Origin: Zavarzinia compransoris
Lineage (GTDB): Bacteria > Pseudomonadota > Alphaproteobacteria > Zavarziniales > Zavarziniaceae
Reading direction: 5' to 3'
DNA: 64,000 bases
Assembly (NCBI RefSeq): GCF_003173055.1
Contig: NZ_QGLF01000005.1
Span: forward strand, 514,201 to 578,200
Shown here in pieces: positions 1-8,660 of the stretch. The notes below the pieces were generated by a model, which searched no databases, was not told the DNA's origin, and saw nothing but the letters and a program-made list of their open reading frames with translations. How positions within the stretch are numbered: position 1 is the first letter of the stretch; each line of letters begins with the position of its first letter. A program made the position numbers and the translations under genes.

Positions 1-1
1 G

Positions 2-1432
2 ATCCCGGGCGATGTCACCATCCAGGTGCTGACCCAGGCGCGCGAGGAACTGATCACCCGCACCTTCGACGCCATCCGCGGCGCCAAGCGGGCCATTGTC
101 CATCTCTACAATTCGACCTCGACCTTGCAGCGCCGGGTGGTCTTCGGCCTGGACCGGGCCGGCATCGTCGAGATCGCGGTGAAGGGCACCGAACTGGTGA
201 AGAGCCTGGTGCACACGATCCCCGAGACCGAGATCGTCCTCGAATATTCGCCCGAGAGCTTCACCGGCACCGAACTCGACTTCGCCAAGGAAGTCTGCGA
301 GGCGGTGATGGACGTCTGGCAGCCGACGGCGGAAAAGCCGATCATCATCAACCTGCCGGCAACGGTGGAGATGGCGACGCCGAACATCTATGCCGACCAG
401 ATCGAATGGTTCATCAACAATGTGAAGTGGCGCGAGCGCTATATCCTGTCGCTGCACCCGCATAACGACCGGGGCACCGGCGTCGCCGCCGCCGAACTGG
501 GCATGATGGCCGGCGCCGACCGGGTGGAAGGCACGCTGTTCGGCAACGGCGAGCGCACGGGCAATGTCGACGTCGTCAATATCGCCCTCAACATGTTCAC
601 TCAGGGCGTCGATCCGGAGCTGGAGATCGAGGACATCGACGACCTGCGCCGCACGGCGGAATATTGCAACCAGCTGCCGGTGCACCCGCGCCATCCTTAC
701 GCGGGCGACCTCGTCTTCACCGCCTTCTCGGGCAGCCATCAGGATGCGATCAAGAAGGGGCTGGGGGCCCGGCGCAAGCAGAACGACGTGATCTGGGAAG
801 TGCCCTATCTGCCGATCGACCCGGAAGACCTGGGGCGCAGCTACGAGGCGGTGATCCGCGTCAATTCCCAGTCCGGCAAGGGCGGCGTCGCCTATCTGCT
901 GGAGGAGGACTACGGCCTGCACCTGCCGCGCAAGCTGCAGATCGAATTCAGCCGCGTGGTCCAGGGCCACACCGACACCACCGGCAAGGAAGTGACCGCC
1001 GGCGACCTGTTCGAGATGTTCCGCAAGGAATATCTGGAGGCGAAATACCCCCTCGAATTCGTCGACCACGTAACCCTGCCCGACACCCATGCGACCGAGC
1101 GCAGCACGATCACGACCCATGTGAAGCTCTACGGCCAGGCGAAGGAAGCCCATGGCATCGGCACCGGCCCGATCGACGCTTTCTGCGACAGCCTGGCCAA
1201 GGCATTGGGCATCGCCCTCGAAGTCGTCGACTACAGCCAGCACGCGGTCGGCAAGGGCGCCGATGCCGAGGCGGTGACCTATGTCGAGATGAAGGGGGCG
1301 GGCAACCTCACCCTGTTCGGCGTCGGCCGCGACCGCAATGTCACCATCGCCTCGCTGAAGGCGGTGGCGAGCGCCGCCAACCGCCTGCATGCCGCGGCCG
1401 CCCGGGCCGAGGCCGGCATCGGGGCGAAGTAA
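2..1432 (+). CDS. leuA: 2-isopropylmalate synthase, 5'-truncated by the window edge
   Basis: Catalyses the first committed step of leucine synthesis, condensing acetyl-CoA with 2-oxoisovalerate. The frame is already open at base 2, so about 476 codons are visible and the true start lies outside the window. The catalytic TIM barrel shows the metal-binding LHPHNDRG segment followed by a glycine-rich GNGERTGN motif. The linker and C-terminal LeuA allosteric domain (roughly the last 130 residues) are complete and end at a TAA. The length and the ITTHVKLYGQAK-type C-terminal domain suit the long alphaproteobacterial LeuA form. It converges with the rhodanese gene. Homocitrate synthase or citramalate synthase are possible relatives, but the HNDRG and GNGERTGNVD context fits LeuA best. 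Confidence 0.93.
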   Translation: MPGDVTIQVLTQAREELITRTFDAIRGAKRAIVHLYNSTSTLQRRVVFGLDRAGIVEIAVKGTELVKSLVHTIPETEIVLEYSPESFTGTELDFAKEVCEAVMDVWQPTAEKPIIINLPATVEMATPNIYADQIEWFINNVKWRERYILSLHPHNDRGTGVAAAELGMMAGADRVEGTLFGNGERTGNVDVVNIALNMFTQGVDPELEIEDIDDLRRTAEYCNQLPVHPRHPYAGDLVFTAFSGSHQDAIKKGLGARRKQNDVIWEVPYLPIDPEDLGRSYEAVIRVNSQSGKGGVAYLLEEDYGLHLPRKLQIEFSRVVQGHTDTTGKEVTAGDLFEMFRKEYLEAKYPLEFVDHVTLPDTHATERSTITTHVKLYGQAKEAHGIGTGPIDAFCDSLAKALGIALEVVDYSQHAVGKGADAEAVTYVEMKGAGNLTLFGVGRDRNVTIASLKAVASAANRLHAAAARAEAGIGAK

Positions 1433-1445
1433 GCTAAGGACCGCG

Positions 1446-1478
1446 GGCGCGGCGGGACCCCTTGCGGCCCGCCGCGCC
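1446..1478. terminator. bidirectional terminator hairpin between leuA and rhodanese gene
   Basis: GGCGCGGCGGG (1446-1456) and its exact reverse complement (1468-1478) form an 11-bp stem with an 11-nt loop. It lies between two converging stop codons. The T-tract on the + side is weak (TTAC). Confidence 0.6.
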
Positions 1479-1892
1479 TTACGTCCCTTCGGCGAAGGGC
1501 AGGCCTTCGTCGGCCCAGCCGGTCATGCCGCCGATCATCAATTTGACCGGACGGCGCAATTGGGCGAGGCGGAGCGCCGCCCGGTCGGCGCCGTTGCAAT
1601 GCGGCCCGGCGCAATAGACGACGAAGACGGTGGCCGGCGGATAGTCGGCCAGGCGCTTCTCGCCGATGTCCCGGTGCGGCAGGCTGACCGCGCCCGGGAC
1701 ATGGGCGTGGGCATAGGCCTTGCGGCCGCGGACGTCGAGCAGCACGAAATCCGCGGCACCGGCGGCAAGGGCGGCGTGGACATCGGCGCAATCGGTCTCG
1801 AAGGCCAGTTTCCGGCGGAAATGGACCTCGGCCTCGGCAGGGGCGGCGGCAGGGATTTCGGTAACGGTACTGTTGGTAACGGTATTGGGCAT
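1479..1892 (-). CDS. rhodanese-like domain protein
   Basis: A 137-residue single-domain rhodanese fold protein. The start at 1892 is preceded by AGGAGAG at good spacing. An upstream in-frame start at 1961 would run into the operator dyad and is not favoured. The active-site loop reads VVYCAGPHCNGAD, giving a catalytic cysteine with a second cysteine four residues later. The fold marker LLDVRGRKAYAHAHVPGA is present, as is the C-terminal GGMTGW segment. Proteins of this family move sulfane sulfur or bind anions. It is transcribed divergently from the FtrA-like regulator; this pairing is common in proteobacteria and suggests FtrA control. The substrate is not known. Confidence 0.85.
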   Translation of the reverse strand: MPNTVTNSTVTEIPAAAPAEAEVHFRRKLAFETDCADVHAALAAGAADFVLLDVRGRKAYAHAHVPGAVSLPHRDIGEKRLADYPPATVFVVYCAGPHCNGADRAALRLAQLRRPVKLMIGGMTGWADEGLPFAEGT

Positions 1893-1946
1893 GGCGGGCT
1901 CTCCTGGTCGCCGCCATGATCGGCGATGCGCGATCGGGCTGGTAGC

Positions 1947-1970
1947 TGGCACGATTGCCAATTATCGTGC
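1947..1970. promoter_or_regulatory. nested dyad in the rhodanese/ftrA intergenic region
   Basis: GCACGAT (1949-1955), an 8-nt spacer, then ATCGTGC (1964-1970) is a perfect 7-bp dyad. A second overlapping dyad, TGGCA-N4-TGCCA, occupies 1947-1960. Both lie between the divergent starts at 1892 and 1976 and are likely a binding site for the adjacent AraC-type regulator. That role is inferred. Confidence 0.5.
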
Positions 1971-1975
1971 AGATC

Positions 1976-2983
1976 ATGCCAGAACACGACGCCCCCGATC
2001 CTTCGGCCGACCGGCTGGTCGTCGTCCTGGCCTATGACGGGCTGTGCACCTTCGAATTCGGTCTGGCGGTCGAGATCTTCGGCCTGCACCGGCCGGAAAT
2101 GGGGGCCGGCTGGTATCGGTTCGCGGTCGCCGGAATCGAGCCGGGCCCCTTGCGCGCGACCGGCGGCATTGCCCTGCTGGTCGATGGCGGCCTCGACCTG
2201 ATCGCCCGGGCGGGCACCGTCGTCGTGCCCGGCTGGCGCGGCGCCGATGTCCCGGTGCCGGCGGATCTGATCGCGGCGCTGCGGGCGGCGGCGGCCCGGG
2301 GCGCGCGGCTGCTGTCGATCTGTTCCGGCGTTTTCGTGCTGGCGGCGGCGGGTCTTCTCGACGGGCGGCGGGCGACCACCCATTGGCGCCACGCGGCGCG
2401 GCTGGCGGAGCGCTATCCGGCCGTGACGGTCGATCCGGATGTGCTCTATGTCGACGAGGGGCAGGTGCTGACCTCGGCCGGATCGGCGGCCGGCCTCGAT
2501 CTCTGCCTGCATCTGGTGCGGCGCGATTTCGGGCCGGAGGCGGCGAACCGGGTGGCGCGGCGCCTGGTGCTGCCGGCGCATCGCGACGGCGGGCAGGCCC
2601 AGTTCATCGAGCGCCCGGTGCCGCGGCTGCCGGCCGAGGCGCGCCTCGGCCCCCTGATCGACCGCGTGCTGGCCAGCCTGGACCGGCCCCATGCGGTCGG
2701 CGACCTGGCGGCGCAAGCGGGCATGAGCCTGCGCAGCTTCATCCGCCGCTTCAAGGCGGCGACCGGCATGGCGCCGGGGGAATGGCTGCTGGAACAGCGC
2801 CTGAGCCGGGCCCGCGACCTGCTGGAACAGGGCGGCGCCGGGGTGGAGCAGGTGGCATCGGCCTGCGGCTTCGGCGCGGCGGCGAGCCTGCGCCATCATT
2901 TCCGCCGCCGCTTCGGCGTGGCGCCCGCGACCTATCGGGCGCGTTTCGCCGCCCCGGTGGCGGTGCCGGCGCGCAACAGTTGA
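1976..2983 (+). CDS. ftrA: FtrA/GlxA-type transcriptional regulator (DJ-1/PfpI domain plus AraC HTH)
   Basis: A 335-residue regulator. The N-terminal two thirds is a class I glutamine amidotransferase-like DJ-1/PfpI domain with the elbow LLSICSGVFVLA, where the cysteine sits at the nucleophile position. The last about 100 residues carry two AraC helix-turn-helix units, with the recognisable phrases DLAAQAGMSLRSFIRRFK and the ending HHFRRRFGVAPATYR. The ATG at 1976 is chosen over an in-frame codon at 1955 because the latter lies inside the operator-like dyad. No strong ribosome-binding site is seen. It is divergent from the rhodanese gene, its probable target. The effector is unknown. Confidence 0.85.
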   Translation: MPEHDAPDPSADRLVVVLAYDGLCTFEFGLAVEIFGLHRPEMGAGWYRFAVAGIEPGPLRATGGIALLVDGGLDLIARAGTVVVPGWRGADVPVPADLIAALRAAAARGARLLSICSGVFVLAAAGLLDGRRATTHWRHAARLAERYPAVTVDPDVLYVDEGQVLTSAGSAAGLDLCLHLVRRDFGPEAANRVARRLVLPAHRDGGQAQFIERPVPRLPAEARLGPLIDRVLASLDRPHAVGDLAAQAGMSLRSFIRRFKAATGMAPGEWLLEQRLSRARDLLEQGGAGVEQVASACGFGAAASLRHHFRRRFGVAPATYRARFAAPVAVPARNS

Positions 2984-3113
2984 GAGGGAAGGGCGGGGCT
3001 TTCTCGACCACCCGCCTTGCGGTGCGGCCGCCGGGGTCCTACCTTCTCTGAAGGATACCCCCCGGATTCTGCGTCAGGGCGTGCCCCGGGCCGCCCGCGC
3101 GAGGAGCTGATCC

Positions 3114-3431
3114 ATGACCCGCAATCTCGTTGTTTCCGCCCTGGGCGCGGCCCTTGGCCTTGCCGTGGCACTGATACCGGCCGTCAGCCCGGCCCAGACG
3201 GCGGCCGAGGATGATCGTCCGCCCCTGCTCTCCGCCCCGCCGCCGCCGGCGCCGGCACCGACCGGGGCCGCCGCCGCGGCCCGGCGCACGCCGCTGCCCC
3301 CGGGCACCGCACAGCCCGGCAGCAATGACGATTTCCTGTCGCAGGCGCTCAGCGACTATCCGCCGGAAGTGGTGCCGCCCTCGGCGACCCGGCGCCCGGT
3401 CACGGTCGAGGGCAGTTCGGCCGTGAAGTGA
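3114..3431 (+). CDS. small secreted Pro/Ala-rich protein, unknown function
   Basis: A 105-residue protein with a cleavable-looking signal peptide of about 27 residues: a basic start, a hydrophobic core ending near AVSPAQTA. After it come a low-complexity segment rich in Pro and Ala (residues about 40-70) and a short acidic tail containing DDFLSQALSDYPPEVVPP. GAGGAG precedes the ATG. No family is recognised. It is probably periplasmic. It converges with the PspA-like gene across a strong hairpin. Confidence 0.7.
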   Translation: MTRNLVVSALGAALGLAVALIPAVSPAQTAAEDDRPPLLSAPPPPAPAPTGAAAAARRTPLPPGTAQPGSNDDFLSQALSDYPPEVVPPSATRRPVTVEGSSAVK

Positions 3432-3451
3432 CGGGCACAGAGGTAACGGGC

Positions 3452-3482
3452 AACAGGCGCCGGCCTCACGCCGGCGCCTGTT
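3452..3482. terminator. bidirectional terminator hairpin
   Basis: A perfect 13-bp stem (3452-3464 with 3470-3482) closes a 5-nt CTCAC loop between two convergent genes. It has A/T pairs at the base but no long T-tract. Confidence 0.65.
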
Positions 3483-3491
3483 CATCCCCGA

Positions 3492-4262
3492 TCAGGACTT
3501 GATCTTGGCCTTGAGGGCGGCCAGACGGTCGGTGACCGTGGTCGGCTTCGGGCCGGCGGCGGCGGCCAGGGCGGCGGCGATATTGGCGTCGTCTTCCTCG
3601 GGCTTGGTCGGCTTCAGCAGGCTGGCCTTGGCATTGGCGGCCTCGGCCGCGACCAGATCCTTTTCCGCCGCGTCCTGCATCGCCTTCAGCGCGACATTGA
3701 GGCTGGAGGTGGTGCCGGCAAGGCCGGCGGCGCGCTTGGCCGCATCGGCCTGGCGTTCCGCCATGTCGCGCTGCTGTTCGGCGCGGGTCATCTGGCGCTG
3801 GGCGCGTTCGAGGTCGCTGCGCGCTTCCTTCAGCTTGGTGCCGGCCGCGTTATAGGCTTCCTCGAGCTGGGTGAGGAAGGTCTGGGCGTCTTCCGCGTCC
3901 TTCACTTCGCGGTCGATTTCCGGCGCCATGTCCTCGAGCAGCTTGAGAAGCTGGTTCAGGCTCTTCTCCAGGCTGGCCTTGCGGTCGGGGTCATTGGCGG
4001 CCAGCGCCTGGGACTGCAGGTTTTCGGCGGCGGCGAGGCGTTGCTCGCTGAGCGCCTTGATGGCGTCCGCTTCCTTCCGCTCCTTGGTCAGCGAGACGCG
4101 GGCGCGGGCGACCTCGGTGCCGAGCTGGTCGAGATGCTGTTCCATGGTGCGCAGTTCCGCCTCGGTCGCGGCCTTGGGATCCCAGCGGACCAGGGCTTCG
4201 AGGCCCGACTGCACTGCCTGGTCCGTCTTCACGCCGAGCAGATTCTTGATGAAGGTGAACAT
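3492..4262 (-). CDS. PspA/IM30-like coiled-coil protein (YjfJ type)
   Basis: A 256-residue protein that is almost wholly helical. It starts MFTFIKNLLG, a short amphipathic membrane-binding helix as in PspA/Vipp1. Long charged coiled-coil segments follow (residues about 40-190), then an Ala-rich flexible tail ending in ALKAKIKS. It is the last gene of a minus-strand cluster with a DUF350 membrane protein and a DUF2491 protein. In E. coli, yjfJ (PspA/IM30), yjfK (DUF2491) and yjfL (DUF350) form the same association. That context supports the call more than the sequence alone. A role in membrane maintenance is inferred. Confidence 0.75.
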   Translation of the reverse strand: MFTFIKNLLGVKTDQAVQSGLEALVRWDPKAATEAELRTMEQHLDQLGTEVARARVSLTKERKEADAIKALSEQRLAAAENLQSQALAANDPDRKASLEKSLNQLLKLLEDMAPEIDREVKDAEDAQTFLTQLEEAYNAAGTKLKEARSDLERAQRQMTRAEQQRDMAERQADAAKRAAGLAGTTSSLNVALKAMQDAAEKDLVAAEAANAKASLLKPTKPEEDDANIAAALAAAAGPKPTTVTDRLAALKAKIKS

Positions 4263-4298
4263 GGTTTCCTCGTCAAAGCAGAAGGCTGGGGGTGGGAA

Positions 4299-4712
4299 TC
4301 AGCCGGCCATGGCGCCGGCGTTGAGCAGGGCGATCGCCAGCTGGGCCGAGGCGAGGCCGAGGCCGGCGGCGACATTGCCCGCCTCGACCCCGGCCTTCAG
4401 GCCGCGGAACACCAGGGTGATGACCACGAAGGTCAGCAGCTGGATGACCAGGGCGACGACACCCCAGACGATGATGTCGATCAGCACGTTCGAGGTCGCC
4501 AGCGTCGCCGCGAGGGGGATCGCCAGGGCCAGGACCGAGCCGCCGAGCACGATGCCCGCCGCCGTATTGCCCTGGTCGACCAATTCGCGCTCATTGAACG
4601 GCGTGATCGCCTGATAGATCAGGATGCCGATGATCAGCAGGGCGATGGTGACGCCGAGCTGGGGCAGGAGAACCGGAAGGCCGGTGCCGAGCGTGGTCAG
4701 GATCTGGCTCAT
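4299..4712 (-). CDS. DUF350 inner-membrane protein (YjfL/UPF0719 type)
   Basis: A 137-residue protein with four hydrophobic segments, about residues 12-32, 48-70, 75-102 and 115-135. The pattern matches the DUF350 family, including the acidic loop FNERELVDQGNTAAGI between helices 1 and 2. The function is not established. It sits 21 bp downstream of the DUF2491 gene and 36 bp upstream of the PspA-like gene, consistent with one operon. Confidence 0.82.
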   Translation of the reverse strand: MSQILTTLGTGLPVLLPQLGVTIALLIIGILIYQAITPFNERELVDQGNTAAGIVLGGSVLALAIPLAATLATSNVLIDIIVWGVVALVIQLLTFVVITLVFRGLKAGVEAGNVAAGLGLASAQLAIALLNAGAMAG

Positions 4713-4733
4713 GTCTCTGTCCGTATGCTGCCG

Positions 4734-6374
4734 TCAGCTGAGGGAAAGCGCGGTCGGATTGATGTCGACGCCGGCATGCAGCTCGACATAGGCCTCTGCC
4801 TCTGCCTGCACTGCGGTCACCAGCAGGTATTCGGTTTCGGGCGCCGGGCTGGCCCCCCCGGTGGCCCGGGCGTAGAGCATGGTGGCGAGCTTGCGCCGGC
4901 TTTCGCCGCGCAGCGTCTCGACCGTTTCCTCCAGCGCCCGGGGCTGGACCTTGGTGCTGCCCGGCGACCATGCCCGCTGGTAGAGCTGGCCGTCCTTGGT
5001 CTCGAAGTCGGGCCAGCCGATCATGCCCTCGCCCTTGTCGAGCCAGAAGGCCCATTCGTCCCGATTGGCCGGCTGCACCTCGTCGATGCGGCGGAAATAG
5101 CGGCATTCGGCGGGATAGCCCTCGGCGTTCAGCACCAGTTGGAAGAAGGCCGCCTCGTCGTCGAGATAGAGGCGGTGATAGGTGCCCGAGCGGTCGGCGG
5201 CTGTGCCCACCGCGTCGACGCCGACCGTGCCGCTGTCGGACAGGGCGGCGGGCGGCGTCACCTTGGTCAGGCCTTCCGCCAGGACGAAGGGGGCCGGGTC
5301 GAGGGTGATGGGCATGCCGACGCGGAAGAAATCCGGCGTATAGGTGGCGCCCGCCATCTTGTTGCGCAGGATCGCGGCAGCCTGGCCCAGGGCCGTGCCG
5401 TCGCCGCCCTTGGTGCGTGCCACGCCGTCGCCTCCCTTGCCTTGCGGGCCCTTGGCCGAACGCCGGCGCAGGGTGCTGATGAAGAACCACAGAACCACGG
5501 CGACGAGGATGACGGCGATCACAAGGCCGAGGGATCCGCCCCCGCCCGCCCCGCCCGGGACATCCGCCGGCAATTGGCCGGCCCGGCCGGGATCGCCGGG
5601 GGCCGCGGCCAGTTCCCGGTCGAGGGCGGCGAGCTTCGCCTTCAGGTCCGGATCGCTTGCCGCCATGCGCTCCGCCTCGGCGCGCCATTCGCGATAGCCG
5701 GGATCGTCCCGGTTGTCGCGGAAGAAATCGGCGTGGCTGCTGTCGGTCAGGGTGTCGAGCAGGAACCACAGGGTGATGGCGTCGAAAATGCCGAAGCTGG
5801 AGCGGCCGCCATAGGCATCGGGCATGCGATAGCCGCGATCGCGGTAATAGCCGCTCGGATCGTCCGGGTCGGTGCGCGGGCGGCGGGGGGCGACGCTGTC
5901 GGCGCTGCGGCCGCTGCCCGAGTCGGCGCGCTCCCGGGTCGAGGGGGTGCGGCTGGGCGGCGGGCTGAGGAAATCGTCGAGCGCGCTGCGCGATGCCCCG
6001 CGCGAGGCATCGCGGTCGGAACCGCTGCTGCTGCCCGACGAGCGGCCGCCGCTGTCGCTGCCGCCGCTGCGCGGCCGGGCGTAGCCGCCGGAGGACGAGG
6101 AGGATGACGAACCGCTGCCGCTGCCGACCGAGGGGGTGCGGCTGCTGCCCGGCCGGCTGTAGCCGCCGCTGCCGCCGCTGCGCGAGAGCGCCTCCGCCGG
6201 TGCCGCTGCCGGCGGGCCGGCGACGAGGGCGGCGACCACGGCGCCACCGGTGGCGAGGCGCGCCAGGGACAGGGACTGGGACAGAGGGGCGGCCCCCGGT
6301 CCCAGCGCCAGCAGGGCGGAAAGGGCCAGGGCCGCCAGCCGTCCCCGGCGCGGCGGGACCGCGGGTCTGGTCAT
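4734..6374 (-). CDS. membrane protein with C-terminal DUF2491 (YjfK-like) domain
   Basis: A 546-residue protein with several parts. The N-terminus has a signal or anchor sequence (hydrophobic to about residue 60). Residues about 65-170 are extremely Ser/Gly/Arg-rich low complexity with repeated GGYSRPGS/GGYARPRSG-like units. A Tyr/Asp-rich segment and a helical segment follow. A single transmembrane helix lies near residues 278-298, and the DUF2491 domain runs from about 330 to the end (DEAAFFQLVLNAEGYPAECRYFRRID is typical). E. coli YjfK has essentially only the last domain, so the long N-terminal extension is unusual. It is the first gene of the DUF2491-DUF350-PspA cluster. Confidence 0.78.
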   Translation of the reverse strand: MTRPAVPPRRGRLAALALSALLALGPGAAPLSQSLSLARLATGGAVVAALVAGPPAAAPAEALSRSGGSGGYSRPGSSRTPSVGSGSGSSSSSSSGGYARPRSGGSDSGGRSSGSSSGSDRDASRGASRSALDDFLSPPPSRTPSTRERADSGSGRSADSVAPRRPRTDPDDPSGYYRDRGYRMPDAYGGRSSFGIFDAITLWFLLDTLTDSSHADFFRDNRDDPGYREWRAEAERMAASDPDLKAKLAALDRELAAAPGDPGRAGQLPADVPGGAGGGGSLGLVIAVILVAVVLWFFISTLRRRSAKGPQGKGGDGVARTKGGDGTALGQAAAILRNKMAGATYTPDFFRVGMPITLDPAPFVLAEGLTKVTPPAALSDSGTVGVDAVGTAADRSGTYHRLYLDDEAAFFQLVLNAEGYPAECRYFRRIDEVQPANRDEWAFWLDKGEGMIGWPDFETKDGQLYQRAWSPGSTKVQPRALEETVETLRGESRRKLATMLYARATGGASPAPETEYLLVTAVQAEAEAYVELHAGVDINPTALSLS

Positions 6375-6390
6375 GGCGGGGCCCGCAGGC

Positions 6391-6801
6391 TCAATAGGTC
6401 AGGATGGCCGGCAGGGACTTGGCCTGTTCGATCCAGTCGGCGACATCGGCCTCGCTCGGCAGGCGGCGGACGAGATTCTTCGCCTCGTTCACCTCGGCCA
6501 GCTTCTTGTGCAGGTTGGCCGGCACCCGGTGCTTCAATTCCTTCACCGTGTCGACGCCGGCGACTTCGAGCAGGTCGCCGTATTCCTCGCCCACACCCTT
6601 GAGGCGCATGAGGTCGGAGCGGTTGGCCCATTCGAGGATCTGATGGGTGGTGAGGCCGGTCTTTTCGGCCAGGGCGTCCCGGCCGGCCGGGCCGGCGGCC
6701 GCCTGCAGCAGTTCGCCGGTCGAATCGATGCCTGCCGCCTTCAGCTTGGCGCCAAAGACCGGGCCGATGCCCTCGATCTTCTCGATCGGATAGGACGACA
6801 T
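6391..6801 (-). CDS. DUF4332 domain-containing protein
   Basis: A 136-residue protein of two helix-hairpin-helix-like repeats. IEGIGPVFGAKLKAAGI is a classic HhH motif, and a second similar unit is LKGVGEEYGDLLEVAGV. Such domains often contact DNA non-specifically. The start at 6801 has GAGAGGGA directly upstream; a longer in-frame start at 6834 lacks support. It lies 17 bp downstream of, and codirectional with, the tail of the YjfK-like cluster but is transcribed first. The function is unknown. Confidence 0.8.
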   Translation of the reverse strand: MSSYPIEKIEGIGPVFGAKLKAAGIDSTGELLQAAAGPAGRDALAEKTGLTTHQILEWANRSDLMRLKGVGEEYGDLLEVAGVDTVKELKHRVPANLHKKLAEVNEAKNLVRRLPSEADVADWIEQAKSLPAILTY

Positions 6802-6944
6802 GCTTCCCTCTCCCCTCGTTTCCGTGCGGGCCACGCGCCGCGACGTCCGTCGCAGGCGAGGTTACAGCCTGGAACAGCCAAGGCAACCGGCAAAACCTGC
6901 CGGGTGAAACACGGGATCGGGGGAAGATGGGGAACGGAGGCTGA

Positions 6945-7019
<75 letters not shown>

Positions 7020-7106
7020 GGCTCCGTTCAGGGCGCGGAACCTGCCACAGGGTCGGGCGATGTGCAAGCGTCCGATTGCGCTTTTTTTGCCGCGGCCCCT
7101 GGCGCC

Positions 7107-7634
7107 CTATTTGACGGGCTTCACGCCGGGCGGTGCCTGCAGCACGCCGGGGGCGGAAGAAGTCGGGCGCGGCTTCTCGCGACCCGCGGGTTCGGGCGCC
7201 GTTCGGGCCGCCGGCCGGGTCGAGACGTCGCCCCCGGTCGCCTGCTCGCCCATGGAATAGCCGCCGCCCCCGGCCGGCGGCCGCGCTGCCCCGCTGCCGG
7301 ATGCGGTGCCGGCGGTCTGGCCGCCGGTCGAGGCGGCGGGGGTCGCGGCCGTGCCGCCGTCGGGAATCACGGTTTCCGGGCGGGCGGTGATGATTCGGGT
7401 TTCGCCGGCGGCCAGCGAATCATCCTGATTCTTTTTCATGTAGCCGAAATAGAAGAGCCCGGCCGCGCCGCCGAGAAAGGCGACGGTGATGAGGGCAAGG
7501 CCCCAGTCCGGCCCCGCGCGGCGGTGCTGCGGGCGCGGCGAGACGGGCTCCACCCCGCCGAGCGCGCCGGGGCGCTGCGGGTCGGCGCCAAGGCCGCGGA
7601 TCATCGGGGGTTCATCGGTAAGGCGGCGTACCAT
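7107..7634 (-). CDS. single-pass membrane protein, unknown function
   Basis: A 175-residue protein. The cytoplasmic N-terminus is about 45 residues and Arg/Pro-rich, followed by one transmembrane helix near residues 46-64 (ALITVAFLGGAAGLFYFGYM). The rest is an outside segment of Gly, Ala, Pro and Thr low complexity ending in PPGVKPVK. The ATG at 7634 is preferred to a GTG codon 9 bases upstream. No family is recognised. It lies downstream of no close partner and is divergent from the following hydrolase. Confidence 0.6.
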   Translation of the reverse strand: MVRRLTDEPPMIRGLGADPQRPGALGGVEPVSPRPQHRRAGPDWGLALITVAFLGGAAGLFYFGYMKKNQDDSLAAGETRIITARPETVIPDGGTAATPAASTGGQTAGTASGSGAARPPAGGGGYSMGEQATGGDVSTRPAARTAPEPAGREKPRPTSSAPGVLQAPPGVKPVK

Positions 7635-7763
7635 GGCCGGCACCAGACTTCATTTTTGTGGCGGTAAGATGGCCGAAGTCTAATGCATCGCAGCACATGC
7701 TGTCGATGGACGGCGCTGCATGGCTTGGCCCAGGATGGCGCCATAACGATAAGGAAGTGTCGC

Positions 7764-8660
7764 GTGTCCCTGCTTGCTCGCATCGAGATCCCGGCCGAGG
7801 GCGGTTTTTTCTCCGGCCTCGCCGGCGGCCCGCCGCTCGGCAGCGCGCCCCTGGTCCATCTGGCCCATGCCACGGGCATGAATGCGGAAACCTATCGGCC
7901 GATCCTGGAGGCGCTGGCCCGGCGCTATACGGTGCGCGCCCTCGACCTGCGCGGCCACGGTTTCAGCACGGTGCCGGCCGATCCGCGCCGGCTGCGCTCG
8001 TGGAGCCGCTATGCCCGGGATCTCGCCGGCATTCTCGAAGGCTGGGGCCAGCCGGCCTTTCTGGTCGGCCATTCCATGGGCGGCGCGATCAGCACCGAAG
8101 TGGCGGCCCTGCATCCCGGCCTCGCCGCCGGGCTGTTGCTGATCGATCCCGCCGTGGTGCCGAAGCGGGCCGTGCCGGCGCTCGCCTTCGGCCGGGTGAC
8201 CGGGCTGATGCGCCGCTTTCCCCTGGCGGAACAGGCGGCAAAGCGCCGGGCCGACTGGCCGGGCCGGGAGGTCATGCTGAAGGCCTATACCGGGCGCGGC
8301 GCCTTCAAGACCTGGCGGCCGGAATTCCTGGACGCCTATGTCCAAGGCGGCACCACCGACAAACCCGACGGCACCATTGCCCTGGCCTGCGCCCCGGCCT
8401 GGGAGGCGCAGACCTTCGCCACCATCGGCCTGAGCTTCTGGCGCCGCGTACCCAAGCTCGTCTGTCCGGTCGGCGTGCTTTACGCCGACAAGGGTTCCAC
8501 CCTCGGCCGGCGCGGGGCGGCCAGCCTGTCCAAGGTCCTGCCGGCGGCGGCGGTGACCCGCGTGCCTGAATCGACGCATTTCATCCCGATGGAATTCCCG
8601 GCCGTGGTCGAGCAGGCTATCGATGCGCTCGTCGAGAACAAGTTGAGAACAATCTCTTGA
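7764..8660 (+). CDS. alpha/beta hydrolase
   Basis: A 298-residue alpha/beta-hydrolase fold protein. The nucleophile elbow is GHSMGG with the serine at about residue 104. The oxyanion region reads HATGMNAETY, DLRGHGFS is present, and a late histidine lies in ESTHFIPMEFP. The GTG start at 7764 has AAGGAAG six bases upstream, which decides it over an in-frame ATG at 7683. The substrate cannot be read from the sequence. It ends only 40 bp before the phage-like packaging genes, so it marks the left boundary of that block. Confidence 0.85.
   Translation: MSLLARIEIPAEGGFFSGLAGGPPLGSAPLVHLAHATGMNAETYRPILEALARRYTVRALDLRGHGFSTVPADPRRLRSWSRYARDLAGILEGWGQPAFLVGHSMGGAISTEVAALHPGLAAGLLLIDPAVVPKRAVPALAFGRVTGLMRRFPLAEQAAKRRADWPGREVMLKAYTGRGAFKTWRPEFLDAYVQGGTTDKPDGTIALACAPAWEAQTFATIGLSFWRRVPKLVCPVGVLYADKGSTLGRRGAASLSKVLPAAAVTRVPESTHFIPMEFPAVVEQAIDALVENKLRTIS

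Noticed and set aside
1955..1975. Longer FtrA-like protein starting at 1955
   Set aside because: The start codon would lie within the operator-like dyad and adds a short non-conserved leader; ATG 1976 is the better choice.
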